A stretch of DNA of 64,000 nucleotides from Asanoa iriomotensis (GCF_016862515.1 NZ_BONC01000008.1:62001-126000); one strand, 5' to 3'; positions 1-8,486 are shown, counted from the first letter of the stretch. Notes: generated by a model not told the origin, from the sequence alone. A program made the numbers and translations.

Positions 1-478
1 TCACCCGCTGGCGTTGACCGCCGGACAGCTCGCCCGGCAGCCGCGACAACAGCTCCTCGTCGAGGCGCACCCGGGCGAGGTAGGCCCGCACCCGCTCGAC
101 GGCCTCCCGGCGCGGCCGGCCCTGGATGAGCAGTGGTTCGGCGAGGGACTCCTCGACGGTCAGGTCGGGGTCGAGGCTGCGCAGTGGGTCCTGGAAGACG
201 TACTGAACGATGCCGCGTCGGCGCAGCGCCCGCCACTGCCGGGCGCGGAACGCGGTGACCTCCGCCCCCGCGACGGTGATCCGTCCGGCGGACGGGCGGA
301 CGAGTCCGACGACGGCCCGGGCGAGGGTCGACTTGCCGGAGCCGGTCTCGCCGATGACGCCGACGGTCTCACCGGGCGCGACCGACAGGCTGACCCCGCG
401 CAGGGCGTGCAGCCGGCCCTGCCGGCGGCGGTAGTGCACGTCGAGGTCGGTGACCGCCAGCACGGGCTCAGGCGACAT
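1..478 (-). CDS. Oligopeptide-type ABC transporter ATP-binding protein (DppF-like), partial
   Basis: Second ATPase of a dipeptide/oligopeptide-family importer; it powers uptake through the two permeases encoded upstream. The ATG at 478 begins a protein starting MSPEPVLAVTDLDVHY; a Walker A motif (GETGSGKS), the Q-loop (FQDP) and the ABC signature LSGGQRQRV are readable before the gene leaves the window at base 1, so the Walker B half is missing here. The start overlaps the end of the preceding ATPase gene by 11 bases, so the two are translationally coupled. Last visible gene of the leftward operon that starts near 6202. Substrate cannot be read from the ATPase. Confidence 0.93.
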   Translation of the reverse strand, partial: MSPEPVLAVTDLDVHYRRRQGRLHALRGVSLSVAPGETVGVIGETGSGKSTLARAVVGLVRPSAGRITVAGAEVTAFRARQWRALRRRGIVQYVFQDPLRSLDPDLTVEESLAEPLLIQGRPRREAVERVRAYLARVRLDEELLSRLPGELSGGQRQRV

Positions 479-1280
479 GGGCCAGCTCCCGCACCCGGTC
501 GAGCCCGTACTGCTCGTGCTCGGCGATGAGCAGCCGCGTGTACGCGTGCCGCGGTTCGTAAAGGATCCGCTCGACCGGCCCCTGCTCGACGGTCTCGCCG
601 TCGCGCAGGACCAGCACCTCGTCGCAGAGCTGCGCGACGACGGCCAGGTCGTGCGAGACGACGACGAGGGCCAGCCCGGTGCTCTCGCGCAGCTCGGCGA
701 GCAGGTCGAGGATCTCCGCCTGCACCGTGACGTCGAGCGCGGTGGTCGCCTCGTCCGCGATGAGCACCTGGGGGTCGGCGGCGATCGCGGTGGCGATCAG
801 CACCCGCTGGAGCATCCCGCCGGAGAGCTCGTGCGGATACTGCTGGTAGACCTGCGCAGGGTCGCGCAGGCGCAGCGCGTCGAGCAGTTCCACCGCCCGG
901 CGCCGGGCGTCCCGCCGGCTGAGCCCCTTCTTGACCCGCACCACCTCGGCGATCTGGCCGCCGACCTTGAGCGACGGGTTGAGATACGACGCCGGGTCCT
1001 GGAAGACGGCGCTGACGGTCGCCCCGCGCAGCGCGGTCCACTGCCTGCCGGTCAGCCCGGCCACGTCGCGGCCGTCCACCGAGATCGCCCCGCCCGACAC
1101 CGTGAAATGCGGTGGCAGGATGCCCAGCACCGCCCGGCAGGTCAGCGTCTTGCCGCTGCCCGACTCCCCCACGATGCCGACGGCCTGGCCGGCCTCCAGC
1201 GCGAACGAGACACCCTTGACGACGTCCCGGTCGCCGACGCCGTCGTGGATCCGGACGTCGTGCAGTGACAGCAGCGCCAT
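468..1280 (-). CDS. Oligopeptide-type ABC transporter ATP-binding protein (DppD-like)
   Basis: First ATPase of the importer, 270 residues, usual length for the family lacking the longer C-terminal extension. It shows Walker A GESGSGKT, Q-loop FQDPASYLNP, signature LSGGMLQR, Walker B VLIADEAT and the switch histidine in VVSHD. The start is the ATG at 1280, which overlaps the stop of the upstream permease gene (TGATG). An in-frame extension upstream of this ATG has the composition of an out-of-frame shadow of the permease and was rejected. Forms a heterodimer with the next ATPase by family analogy. Confidence 0.95.
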   Translation of the reverse strand: MALLSLHDVRIHDGVGDRDVVKGVSFALEAGQAVGIVGESGSGKTLTCRAVLGILPPHFTVSGGAISVDGRDVAGLTGRQWTALRGATVSAVFQDPASYLNPSLKVGGQIAEVVRVKKGLSRRDARRRAVELLDALRLRDPAQVYQQYPHELSGGMLQRVLIATAIAADPQVLIADEATTALDVTVQAEILDLLAELRESTGLALVVVSHDLAVVAQLCDEVLVLRDGETVEQGPVERILYEPRHAYTRLLIAEHEQYGLDRVRELAHVA

Positions 1281-2152
1281 CACGCCTCCCTTCCCGCGCC
1301 GGACAGGCCAGCGCGCACTGTGCGGGTGTTGAGCAGTGCCCGGCCGGCCTCGCCGGTGACGTCGCGGATGGCGTCGGCGAGCAGGTTGCAGGCCCAGACG
1401 GTGGCCATGATCAGGGCGGTCGGCACCAGCGGCGCCCACGGCTGGAAGCTGAGGTAGCCGAGGTCCGCCGCGAGCACGCCGCCCCAGGTCGGTGCGGGCG
1501 GCTGCACGCCGATGCCGAGGAACGTCAGGCTGGACACCACGACGAAACCGACGCCGGTGGTGTTGGCCAGCGCCACCGCGATCGGCGGCAGCACCTTGAC
1601 CCAGACGTGCCGGCGGATCACCCAGCCGACCGACGCGCCGGCGATGATCGCCGCCTCCACGTACTGCGACCGGGCGACCGACAGCGTCGCGGCCCGGGCG
1701 ACCCGGTAGAACAGCGGCGAGACCATGATGCCGACCACGAACATCGCCTGCGGGATGCCGTTGCCGAGCAGCGCGGTGACGGCGACCGCGAACACCAGGA
1801 ACGGCAGGGCGACGAGGGTGTCGGCCAGGCGCAGCGTCAGCCACTCGAACGGCCGGCCGAGATAGACCGACAGGATCCCGGGGACCACGCCCACCACCAG
1901 CGCGATCAGGGCCACCTGGACGGCACCGAGGATGCTGACCCGGGACCCGTCGAGCAGCCGGCTGAGCACGTCCCGGCCGAGATAGTCGGTGCCGAGCAGG
2001 TGCGCCCACGACGGCGACGCGAGAATGTCGGCGCCGCTCTCGAGCGGGTCGTACGGCGCGAGCACCGGCCCGAACACCGCCAGCAGCCCGACGGTCGCGA
2101 GGATGCCGAGTGCGATGCGGCCCGTGGTCAGCCGGGCGATCCGGCGGAGCAT
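1280..2152 (-). CDS. ABC transporter permease (DppC-like)
   Basis: Inner-membrane permease of about 290 residues. The N-terminal hydrophobic helix (GILATVGLLAVFGPVLAPYDP) is followed by the periplasmic DYLGRDVLSRLL segment typical of DppC/OppC proteins and by several membrane segments. The EAA-like cytoplasmic loop lies around IIAGASVGWVIRRHV, where the ATPase docks. One base separates its ATG from the stop of the DppB-like gene, and its stop overlaps the next ATPase start. Confidence 0.94.
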   Translation of the reverse strand: MLRRIARLTTGRIALGILATVGLLAVFGPVLAPYDPLESGADILASPSWAHLLGTDYLGRDVLSRLLDGSRVSILGAVQVALIALVVGVVPGILSVYLGRPFEWLTLRLADTLVALPFLVFAVAVTALLGNGIPQAMFVVGIMVSPLFYRVARAATLSVARSQYVEAAIIAGASVGWVIRRHVWVKVLPPIAVALANTTGVGFVVVSSLTFLGIGVQPPAPTWGGVLAADLGYLSFQPWAPLVPTALIMATVWACNLLADAIRDVTGEAGRALLNTRTVRAGLSGAGREA

Positions 2153-2153
2153 G

Positions 2154-3122
2154 TCACACCCCCCGCGCCGACGCCGGCGCCACCCGCGCCAGGATCAGGT
2201 TGACCAGCAGGTTGAACACCACGACGAGGACGACCGAGACGACGAGGACGCCCTGCACGGCCGGCACGTCCCCGCGTTGCGCGGAGCCGGCGGCGAACTG
2301 GCCGAACCCCGGCATCCCGAAGATGGCCTCGGTGACCACGGCGCCGCCGAGCAGGTTCGGGAACTTCAGCCCGAGCACCGCCAGGGACGGCCCGATCCCG
2401 TTGCGCAGCACGTGCCGGAAGAAGATCCGATGTGGACCGAGGCCGCGCACCACGGCGCCGGTCACGTAGTTCTCCCGGTACGCCGCCACCAGCCCGGCCC
2501 GCAGCTGCCGGGCGACGTCGGAGACGGTGTCGAAGCTCAGCGCGATCGCCGGCAGCGTGATGTGCGCCAGCCACACCCCGAACCCCCGCTCCGCCGGCGC
2601 ATAACCGGCGGAGGGGAACCAGCCCAGGCCCACCGCGAGCACGCCCACCAGTGCGATGCCGACCACGAAGGACGGCATCACCGAGATGAACGTCATGACG
2701 CCGGTGACGGCCCGGTCGACCCAGGTGGTGCGGCGCAGTGCCGCGAGGACGCCGAAGCCGAACCCGAAGACCACGCCGATGAGCAGGGCCAACCCGGCCA
2801 CCGAAAGGCTGATCACGGCGCCCTCGGCGAGCAGCCGGGAGATCTCGGCGCCGTTGTGCCAACTCGTGCCGAGGTCGCCGCGGAGCAGGTCGCCGAACCA
2901 GTCGGCGTACTGCGTCAGGAACGGCCGATCCAGTCCCCACTGGTGCTCGATCGCCGCGACGGCCTCCGGGGTGGCCGACTCGCCGAGTTGGAGGTTGGCC
3001 GGGCTGAGCCCGCTGAGCGCGCGCAGCGCGAACGTCACGAACGTCGCCACCAGGAACACCGGCACGAAGATCGCCACAGATCGGCCGAGTACGCGTGCCG
3101 TGGCCCGCAGGAACCTGGTCAC
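2154..3122 (-). CDS. ABC transporter permease (DppB-like)
   Basis: Permease of 322 residues with an N-terminal membrane helix, a long extracytoplasmic stretch containing the family-typical GLDRPFLTQYADWFGDLLRGDLGTSW segment, then five or so hydrophobic helices and the EAA loop (AYRENYVTGAVVRGLG). It pairs with the DppC-like protein to form the pore. The start is GTG at 3122, overlapping the stop of the binding-protein gene (GTGA), so expression is coupled. Confidence 0.94.
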   Translation of the reverse strand: MTRFLRATARVLGRSVAIFVPVFLVATFVTFALRALSGLSPANLQLGESATPEAVAAIEHQWGLDRPFLTQYADWFGDLLRGDLGTSWHNGAEISRLLAEGAVISLSVAGLALLIGVVFGFGFGVLAALRRTTWVDRAVTGVMTFISVMPSFVVGIALVGVLAVGLGWFPSAGYAPAERGFGVWLAHITLPAIALSFDTVSDVARQLRAGLVAAYRENYVTGAVVRGLGPHRIFFRHVLRNGIGPSLAVLGLKFPNLLGGAVVTEAIFGMPGFGQFAAGSAQRGDVPAVQGVLVVSVVLVVVFNLLVNLILARVAPASARGV

Positions 3123-4630
3123 GGCTGGACCCGCAGCCCGGTCCAGTGGATCTGGCCGGGGATCGGCGTGAGGTCGGAGACCTTCGCGGTCTTCACGAAG
3201 ATGTTCGGCTGGGAGTACGTGAACACCAACGCCCTGCTCTCCAGCCCCGCCCGGGTCGCCGCCTGCAGCTTGGCGGCGTAGTCGGGCGAGTCCAGCGGCG
3301 TGCCGCGGGCGGCGGCGACGGCGGCCTCGAAGCCGGCCGGCTGGTACGGCGTGCTCAGGTTGAGCGGCCCGTCGGGTCCGAAGTGGGCGGTCAGCGTCTG
3401 CACCGGCGACTCGCGGCCGGTCGTCCCGTACACGGAAAGGGTGAGGTCCTTGGCGAAGAACGGCTTCTCCCAGTTTGGGTCGACCTTGATGGTCACGTCG
3501 ATGCCGACGGCCTTGAGCTGGGACTGCACGATCTCGGACGCGGTCGCATAGAGGGCACCCTGGATGACCAGGTCGACCTTGATCTGGCCCGGCGCGTAGC
3601 CCGCCTCCGCCAGCAGTTGCCTGGCCTTCTCCGGGTCGAACGGGTACCGGTTGGCGGACTCTTCGTCGTAGGCGATGTAGCCCGGCGGGAACGGCTGATC
3701 GGTCGCCTTGCCCTTGCCGAAGGTGATCTTGTCGACGTACTCCTGCCGGTTCGTCGCGTACCGGACCGCGTCGACGACCTTCGGGTTGGTGAACGGTTCC
3801 TTGTTGACGTTGATGCTGATGTTCGACGCGTTGAACCCCGGCTGGTAGACGACGTCGAGCCCCGCCGCCTCGGCCGTCTTGATCTGCGCGGCGGCGAGGT
3901 TCGCGAAGTCGTACACGCCGGTCCTGAGCCCGGAGACGATGGTCGCGGCGTCGGGTGCCGGCAGCAGCTCCACCCGGTCGACATGGATGTTGGCCGCGTC
4001 CCAGTAGTCGGGGTTCTCCTTGAGGTAGACGTGCGAGCCCGGCACGTTCTCGGTGACCACGAACGGCCCGGCACCGACCGGCGACTGGTCGAGCTTCGCC
4101 GGGTCGAGCGCCGCCTTCGGGCTCGTGATCTGCGCGACCCGCTCCCCCAGCAGCAGCGGAATCTGGTAGTCGACCTGGCTCAGCGCGATCACCACGTCGA
4201 CGTCGCCCTGCGCCGTCACGGACTTGATCGAGGTGAGGTCGCCGAACAGCGCCGAGTTCTGCTGGGTCTTCGCCCGCTCGAGGTAGGCCTTGACCGCGGC
4301 CGCGTTCAACGGCTCGCCGTCGCTGAACGTCAGGCCCGGTCGCAGGTGGAAGGTGACCGCGTCGCCCTTGTCGTTGTAGTCCCAGCTCTGCGCGAGGCCG
4401 GGCACGGCCTTGCCGTTCTCGTCGATCTCGGTGAGCGAGGCGTACGCCAGGGACAGGATGCGGAACTGGGCGCCGCTGCCGCTGACCACCGGGTCCCAGT
4501 GCGCGGGCAGCGTCACCGCCCAGCGCAGGGTGGACTCGCCGGCCGCGCCACCGCTCCCGCCGTCACCGGCGCAACCGGACAGTCCCAGGGTGAGCGCGGC
4601 GAAGGCGGCGACCCATCGTCTGAGCGTCAT
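3119..4630 (-). CDS. ABC transporter substrate-binding lipoprotein (family 5)
   Basis: Extracytoplasmic solute-binding protein of 503 residues for the adjacent importer. It starts at ATG 4630 with a lipoprotein signal peptide: MTLRRWVAAFAALTLGLSGCAG, lipobox LSGC with Cys20 as the lipidated residue. The rest shows the SBP_bac_5 fold signals (LAYASLTEID, NPDYWDAANIHVDRVEL, PEKARQLLAEAGY). The ligand is unknown; because the operon begins with an organosulfur-type monooxygenase and a cysteine leader peptide, a sulfur-containing organic compound is more likely than a peptide. Two bases separate it from the monooxygenase stop. Confidence 0.93.
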   Translation of the reverse strand: MTLRRWVAAFAALTLGLSGCAGDGGSGGAAGESTLRWAVTLPAHWDPVVSGSGAQFRILSLAYASLTEIDENGKAVPGLAQSWDYNDKGDAVTFHLRPGLTFSDGEPLNAAAVKAYLERAKTQQNSALFGDLTSIKSVTAQGDVDVVIALSQVDYQIPLLLGERVAQITSPKAALDPAKLDQSPVGAGPFVVTENVPGSHVYLKENPDYWDAANIHVDRVELLPAPDAATIVSGLRTGVYDFANLAAAQIKTAEAAGLDVVYQPGFNASNISINVNKEPFTNPKVVDAVRYATNRQEYVDKITFGKGKATDQPFPPGYIAYDEESANRYPFDPEKARQLLAEAGYAPGQIKVDLVIQGALYATASEIVQSQLKAVGIDVTIKVDPNWEKPFFAKDLTLSVYGTTGRESPVQTLTAHFGPDGPLNLSTPYQPAGFEAAVAAARGTPLDSPDYAAKLQAATRAGLESRALVFTYSQPNIFVKTAKVSDLTPIPGQIHWTGLRVQP

Positions 4631-4632
4631 CG

Positions 4633-5979
4633 TCAGACCGTCCCCGAGGTCAGGAGGCGGGCGGCCGCGTGCACGTTCGCCGGTACCGGCAGGCCGAGGT
4701 TGCCGCGCAAGGTGGTGGCCTCGTATTCGCTGCGGACGACGCCGCGCTCGCGCAGGATCGGCAGGACGCCCTCGGTGAAGCGGGCGAACTCGCTCGGCGC
4801 GTTGACGGTGACGTTGACGCCGTCGAAGGCACCCGCCTCCCACCAGCGCTGGATCTCGTCGGCGACCGTGAGCGGCGAGCCCACGAACGGCGACCGGCGC
4901 GAGTCCAACTGGTGCCGCACGACCTGGCGCAGCGTGAAACCGTTGTCCGCGGCCAGCTTCTTGATCCGGTCGGCCTGGGTGCGGAAGCTGCGGTCGCCGA
5001 GATCGCCGAGTTCGGGGAACGGCGCGTCGAGGTCGTACTGCGTGAAGTCGTGCCAGCCGAACGGCCGCCCGAGCTCCCTGAGCGCGCGGTCGAAGTCCTT
5101 GCCGCCCAGCAGCGCGCGCTCCTTCTCGCGGGCCTGCGCGTCGGTGTCGGCGAGGACCAGGCTGATGCCGGGGACGATCAGGACGTTGTCGGGGTCGCGT
5201 CCCTTGGCGGCGGCCCGGGCGCGGATGTCGCGGGCGAACGCCTGACCCTGCTCGATCGTCTGGGCGTGGGTGAAGATGGCATCGGCGATGCCGGCACCGA
5301 GGTCGCGGCCCTCGTCTGAGTCGCCGGCCTGGAAGATGACCGGCTGACCCTGCGGCGACCGCTGGATGTTGAGCGGCCCGACCACCGAGAAGTGCTCGCC
5401 GACGTGGTTCAGCGCGTGCTGGCGCGACGGGTCGAAGAACACCCCACGCTCCTTGTCGCGGGGGAACGCGTCGTCCTCGTACGAGTCCCAGAGCCCTTGC
5501 ACCACGCGGACGTGTTCGAGGGCGCGGCCGTACCGGGTGGCGTAGTCGTAGTGCTCGGCGCGCCCGTAGTTGCCCGCCGTGCCGCCGTCCCCGGTGGCGA
5601 CGACGTTCCAGCCGGCCCGCCCGCCGCTGATCACGTCGAGCGAGGCCAACCGGCGCGCGACGTTGAACGGGTCGTTGTAGGAGGTGGTCAGCGTGCCGAC
5701 CAGCCCGATGTGGGTCGTGTGCACCGCCACCGCGGACAGCAGCGTGAGCGGTTCGAGCCGGTTGAGGTAGTGGTGCGGCGAGTCCGGGGTGATGAACTGG
5801 CTGTCGACGATGAAGACGTGGTCGAACTTGGCGGCTTCGGCCTGCTGTGCGCGGGCGACGTACCAGCGGATGTCGACGCTGGCGTCGCCGGGAATCTCGG
5901 GATCGAGCCAGGTGCGATGCTGGCCGGGGCCGCCGACTCCAAGGAGCACGGCGCCGAGCTTGAGCTGTCTGCGAGTCAT
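4633..5979 (-). CDS. NtaA/DszA/DmoA-family FMN-dependent monooxygenase
   Basis: Class C flavin monooxygenase (bacterial-luciferase-like TIM barrel), 448 residues, about the family length. It uses FMNH2 from a separate reductase and O2. Family motifs are visible: DPEIPGDASVDIRWYVARAQ near the N-terminus, NVARRLASLDVISGGRAGWNVVATG, YDYATRYGRALEHV and PVIFQAGDSDEGRD. Members oxidise dibenzothiophene sulfone, dimethyl sulfide, nitrilotriacetate or EDTA; specificity cannot be assigned. A ribosome binding site (AGAGG) precedes the ATG. It is the first large gene of the operon behind the leader peptide at 6122-6202, which argues for a role in releasing sulfur from an imported compound. Confidence 0.93.
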   Translation of the reverse strand: MTRRQLKLGAVLLGVGGPGQHRTWLDPEIPGDASVDIRWYVARAQQAEAAKFDHVFIVDSQFITPDSPHHYLNRLEPLTLLSAVAVHTTHIGLVGTLTTSYNDPFNVARRLASLDVISGGRAGWNVVATGDGGTAGNYGRAEHYDYATRYGRALEHVRVVQGLWDSYEDDAFPRDKERGVFFDPSRQHALNHVGEHFSVVGPLNIQRSPQGQPVIFQAGDSDEGRDLGAGIADAIFTHAQTIEQGQAFARDIRARAAAKGRDPDNVLIVPGISLVLADTDAQAREKERALLGGKDFDRALRELGRPFGWHDFTQYDLDAPFPELGDLGDRSFRTQADRIKKLAADNGFTLRQVVRHQLDSRRSPFVGSPLTVADEIQRWWEAGAFDGVNVTVNAPSEFARFTEGVLPILRERGVVRSEYEATTLRGNLGLPVPANVHAAARLLTSGTV

Positions 5980-6094
5980 TGTGTCCTCTTCGAGGGTGCG
6001 TGGAGGCGCGCGACGACGCGGCGGAACCGCGGCAGGGCGCGCGGGTACGCCGTCGGGGTCGCGACGGAAGCGAGCTGGATGCGGGGCGGGCGGC

Positions 6095-6118
6095 GGAGCT
6101 AGCGGCGGTGCCAGCTCC
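6095..6118 (-). promoter_or_regulatory. Stem-loop just after the leader peptide, candidate attenuator
   Basis: On the minus strand GGAGCT and AGCTCC form a perfect 6-bp stem around a 12-base loop, starting four bases after the stop codon of the cysteine leader peptide. Its position is where ribosome stalling on Cys codons would alter folding. There is no U-tract, so Rho-dependent or translational control is as likely as intrinsic termination. Confidence 0.4.
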
Positions 6119-6121
6119 GGG

Positions 6122-6202
6122 TCAGCAACAGAGGGCCGCCGCGCTTCGACCGTAGTCGAGCCAGCGGCGACTGGTCAGCAGCACTGCGGGTCGCCGGCTC
6201 AT
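6122..6202 (-). CDS. Cysteine-containing leader peptide (attenuator uORF)
   Basis: A 26-codon ORF in the 322-base gap between the monooxygenase and LysR genes. The peptide begins MSRRPAVLLTSRRWLDYG and ends in the double cysteine ALCC just before TGA. The LLTSRR...D...R...LC pattern is that of the short 'putative leader peptides' that precede sulfur-assimilation genes in actinobacteria, where tandem or terminal Cys codons sense cysteine supply during translation. A -10-like CATACT ends 7 bases before the ATG, which fits a leaderless start. The monooxygenase ATG is 143 bases downstream. The assignment rests on pattern recognition, not an alignment. Confidence 0.78.
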   Translation of the reverse strand: MSRRPAVLLTSRRWLDYGRSAAALCC

Positions 6203-6209
6203 GCAGCTG

Positions 6210-6240
6210 AGTATGGGTTGACGCGACGAGCGGTGTCCAA
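6210..6240 (-). promoter_or_regulatory. Candidate promoter of the leader peptide/monooxygenase operon
   Basis: Minus strand: TTGGAC (6240-6235) and CATACT (6215-6210) separated by 19 bases, with CATACT 7 bases before the leader-peptide ATG at 6202. The predicted transcript would start at or next to the A of that ATG. The long spacer makes the -35 assignment weaker than the -10. Confidence 0.45.
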
Positions 6241-6283
6241 CGACGGATTGTGATGTGGATCCATTACCCCTGCTAATCGAATT

Positions 6284-6300
6284 CCTAGTAAACTGGTAGG
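6284..6300 (+). promoter_or_regulatory. Candidate lysR promoter and interrupted palindrome
   Basis: AT-rich island in GC-rich DNA. CCTA (6284-6287) and TAGG (6297-6300) form an interrupted palindrome around a TAAACT (-10-like, 6289-6294) that ends 7 bases before the LysR ATG, so the mRNA may be leaderless. No clear -35. A LysR-type protein could bind here to control itself and the divergent leader/monooxygenase operon. Confidence 0.4.
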
Positions 6301-6301
6301 C

Positions 6302-7171
6302 ATGCGCGGGAACCTCGGCATCATTCCGCTACGCAGCTTCGTGGCCGTCGCGGACCGCGGCGGCTTCCAGCGTGCGGCGGCGTCGCTGCACCTCACCCAG
6401 GGCGCCGTGAGCCAACACGTGCGCCGCCTCGAGGAGACGCTCGGCCGCGCGCTGGTCGAGCGGCACGGCCGCGGCTCCCGCTTCACCCCCGAGGGCGAGG
6501 CGCTGCTCGGCCACGCCCGGCGGATCCTGCGCGCGCACGACGAGGCGTTGCGGGCCCTGGGCGTGGAGGCCGATCCGACGCTGGTCATCGGGTCGACGGA
6601 GCACGCCGCCGACCAACTGCTGCCGGACCTCGCGTCCGAGCTGACCGGCACGTTCGCCGACTACCGGATCCGCTTCCGGATCGACCGCGGCGCCCAACTG
6701 CGGTCCCGGCTGGCCGAGGGCTCGCTCGACCTGGCGCTGCTGATCGGCCCGGCCGACGAACCCGAGGCACAGGCGGTCGGCCAGCTCACCCTCACCTGGT
6801 ACGCCGCACCGGGCTGGCGCCGGCCCGCCCGCGACCAGCCCGTCCCGATCGCGGCCTTCGACGCGCCCTGCGCGCTGCGCACCCGCGCGCTGGAAACGCT
6901 CGCGGCCGGCGGCGTCGCGGCCGAGGTCGGCGCCGAGGCACCACACCTGGCCGGCGTGCAGGCGGCCGTCCGGGCCGGCCTCGGCATCGCCCTGATGGCT
7001 ACGCTGGGACAGTGCCCCGAAGGGCTGGTCGCCCGCGACGACCTGCCGGCCGCGCGACCACTGGTGCTGTCGCTGTCGCGCCGGCGGGGCCTGCCCGCCC
7101 GGCTCGCGGACACCACCGCCGCCTCCGTGACCCGCCTGCTCGCCGCCACACCGCTGTTGGGAGCCGCCTGA
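6302..7171 (+). CDS. LysR-family transcriptional regulator
   Basis: DNA-binding regulator of 289 residues. The N-terminal winged helix-turn-helix (about residues 8-66: SFVAVADRGGFQRAAASLHL, TQGAVSQHVRRLEETLGRAL) is followed by a periplasmic-binding-protein-like effector domain. It is transcribed divergently from the leader peptide and monooxygenase operon, the usual position of a LysR regulator relative to its target, so it probably responds to the imported compound or to a sulfur metabolite. Its TGA overlaps the ATG of the cupin gene, so the two are co-translated. Confidence 0.93.
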   Translation: MRGNLGIIPLRSFVAVADRGGFQRAAASLHLTQGAVSQHVRRLEETLGRALVERHGRGSRFTPEGEALLGHARRILRAHDEALRALGVEADPTLVIGSTEHAADQLLPDLASELTGTFADYRIRFRIDRGAQLRSRLAEGSLDLALLIGPADEPEAQAVGQLTLTWYAAPGWRRPARDQPVPIAAFDAPCALRTRALETLAAGGVAAEVGAEAPHLAGVQAAVRAGLGIALMATLGQCPEGLVARDDLPAARPLVLSLSRRRGLPARLADTTAASVTRLLAATPLLGAA

Positions 7172-7635
7172 TGTCCGTCGTCCGTACGCCCAGCGGCGTG
7201 TTGGTGCCCGCCGGCATCGACCCGTTCCACCGCCGCCTCCACCGCGTCGCACCGGCCGGCCTGGTCGACCAGACGTCGCAAACCACCGGGATGCGCCGGC
7301 GGGAGGCGATCAGCGGCAAGACCGTCGGGGCCGCGCACCTGTGGATGGGCCAGACCCACGTGCCGGCGTTGACGAACTCCGGCAACCACCACCACGGCGA
7401 CTCGGAGACCGCCATCTTCGTCCTGTCGGGCACGCCGGTGTTCGTGTTCCTCGACCTGGAGGGCGACGAGCCGGTGGAGACCCGTGTCGAAACCGGGCCC
7501 GGCGACTACGTCTTCGTGCCGCCGCACGTGCCGCACCGCGAGGAGAACCCGGACCCGGACACGGAGGCCGTGGTGGTGATCGCCCGCACGACCCAGGAGG
7601 CGATCGTCGTCAACCTCGACGGTCTCCAGTGGTGA
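7171..7635 (+). CDS. Cupin-domain protein
   Basis: Single-domain cupin of 154 residues. The metal-binding motif 1 is visible as NSGNHHHGDSETAIFVLSG and motif 2 as GPGDYVFVPPHVPHREENP, giving the usual His/Glu/His metal site. No catalytic assignment is possible; such proteins include dioxygenases, isomerases and sensors. It is coupled to the LysR gene (TGATG at 7169-7173), so it may act on the same substrate family. Its 3' end overlaps the convergent ECF41 gene by 26 bases. Confidence 0.88.
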   Translation: MSVVRTPSGVLVPAGIDPFHRRLHRVAPAGLVDQTSQTTGMRRREAISGKTVGAAHLWMGQTHVPALTNSGNHHHGDSETAIFVLSGTPVFVFLDLEGDEPVETRVETGPGDYVFVPPHVPHREENPDPDTEAVVVIARTTQEAIVVNLDGLQW

Positions 7636-8485
7636 AGCGGGTGAGCTTGTCGGGGTTGAGGACGCCGTAGATGGCGTGGATGCGGTCCGCGCGGATGTCG
7701 AACGCGACCAGTTGGCGCTGGCCGCCGATCACCGACCAGATGGCGGCGCCGCCGTTGGCCTCGACCAGGGTCGCCTGCTCCATCGGGTAGCGGGACAGCA
7801 GACCGGCCACGAAGGCCAGCACGTCGGGTCGGCCGGTGACCGGGCGCAGCGCGGCGCGGACCTTGCCGCCGCCGTCGTTGTAGGCGACCACGTCCTCGCT
7901 CAGCAGGTCGGTCAGCGCGGCCAGGTCGCCGCTGCGGGCGGCCGCCAGGAAGCGGCCGAGCAGCGCGCGGTGTGCGGTCGCCGACGGCGCGAACCGGGCG
8001 TCCCGGCCGTCGGCCAGGCGCCGCGCCGCACGGCGGTGCTGCTGCCGGCAGGTGCCGGGCGGACTGCCGAGGATCCGGGCGATCTCGTCGTACGGCAGGT
8101 CGAACGCCTCGCGGAGCACGAAGACCGCCCGCTCCGGCGGCGAGAGCCGTTCCATCAGGTGCAGGGTCGCGTACGACAGGGTGTCACGCAGTTCCGCCGA
8201 GTCGGCCGGGCCGAAGGCGTCCGCGGCGACCGGCTCGGGCAGCCACGGCCCCGGATAGGCCTCCCTGGTCACCCGCGCCGAACGCAGCTGGTCGAGGGCG
8301 AGGCGGGACACGACCGTCACCAGGAAGGCGCGGGGTTCGCGGACCTCCGACCGGTCCGCGCGCGTCCAGCGCAGGTACGCGTCCTGCACCACGTCCTCGG
8401 CGTCCCACATGCTGCCGAGCAGCCGGTAGGCGAGCCCGAGCAGCCGTGGCCGCAGCTGCTCGAACTCGGCCTCCAGGTCGTCCAC
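7610..8485 (-). CDS. ECF41-family sigma factor with SnoaL-like C-terminal domain
   Basis: 291 residues. Sigma region 2 (GLAYRLLGSMWDAEDVVQDAYLRW) and region 4 (LSPPERAVFVLREAFDLPYDEIARIL) are followed by a roughly 100-residue SnoaL-like extension ending in YGVLNPDKLTRF; the NPDKL motif is diagnostic of ECF41, where this extension replaces an anti-sigma factor. The start is GTG at 8485, one base after the stop of the epimerase gene, so the two are coupled. ECF41 sigmas normally sit beside one carboxymuconolactone decarboxylase, oxidoreductase or epimerase gene, which they activate, as here. Confidence 0.94.
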   Translation of the reverse strand: MDDLEAEFEQLRPRLLGLAYRLLGSMWDAEDVVQDAYLRWTRADRSEVREPRAFLVTVVSRLALDQLRSARVTREAYPGPWLPEPVAADAFGPADSAELRDTLSYATLHLMERLSPPERAVFVLREAFDLPYDEIARILGSPPGTCRQQHRRAARRLADGRDARFAPSATAHRALLGRFLAAARSGDLAALTDLLSEDVVAYNDGGGKVRAALRPVTGRPDVLAFVAGLLSRYPMEQATLVEANGGAAIWSVIGGQRQLVAFDIRADRIHAIYGVLNPDKLTRFTTGDRRG

Positions 8486-8486
8486 C

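Noticed and set aside
160-1041. Minus-strand frame overlapping both ATPase genes
   Set aside because: Different frame from the Walker-containing proteins; only shadow sequence.
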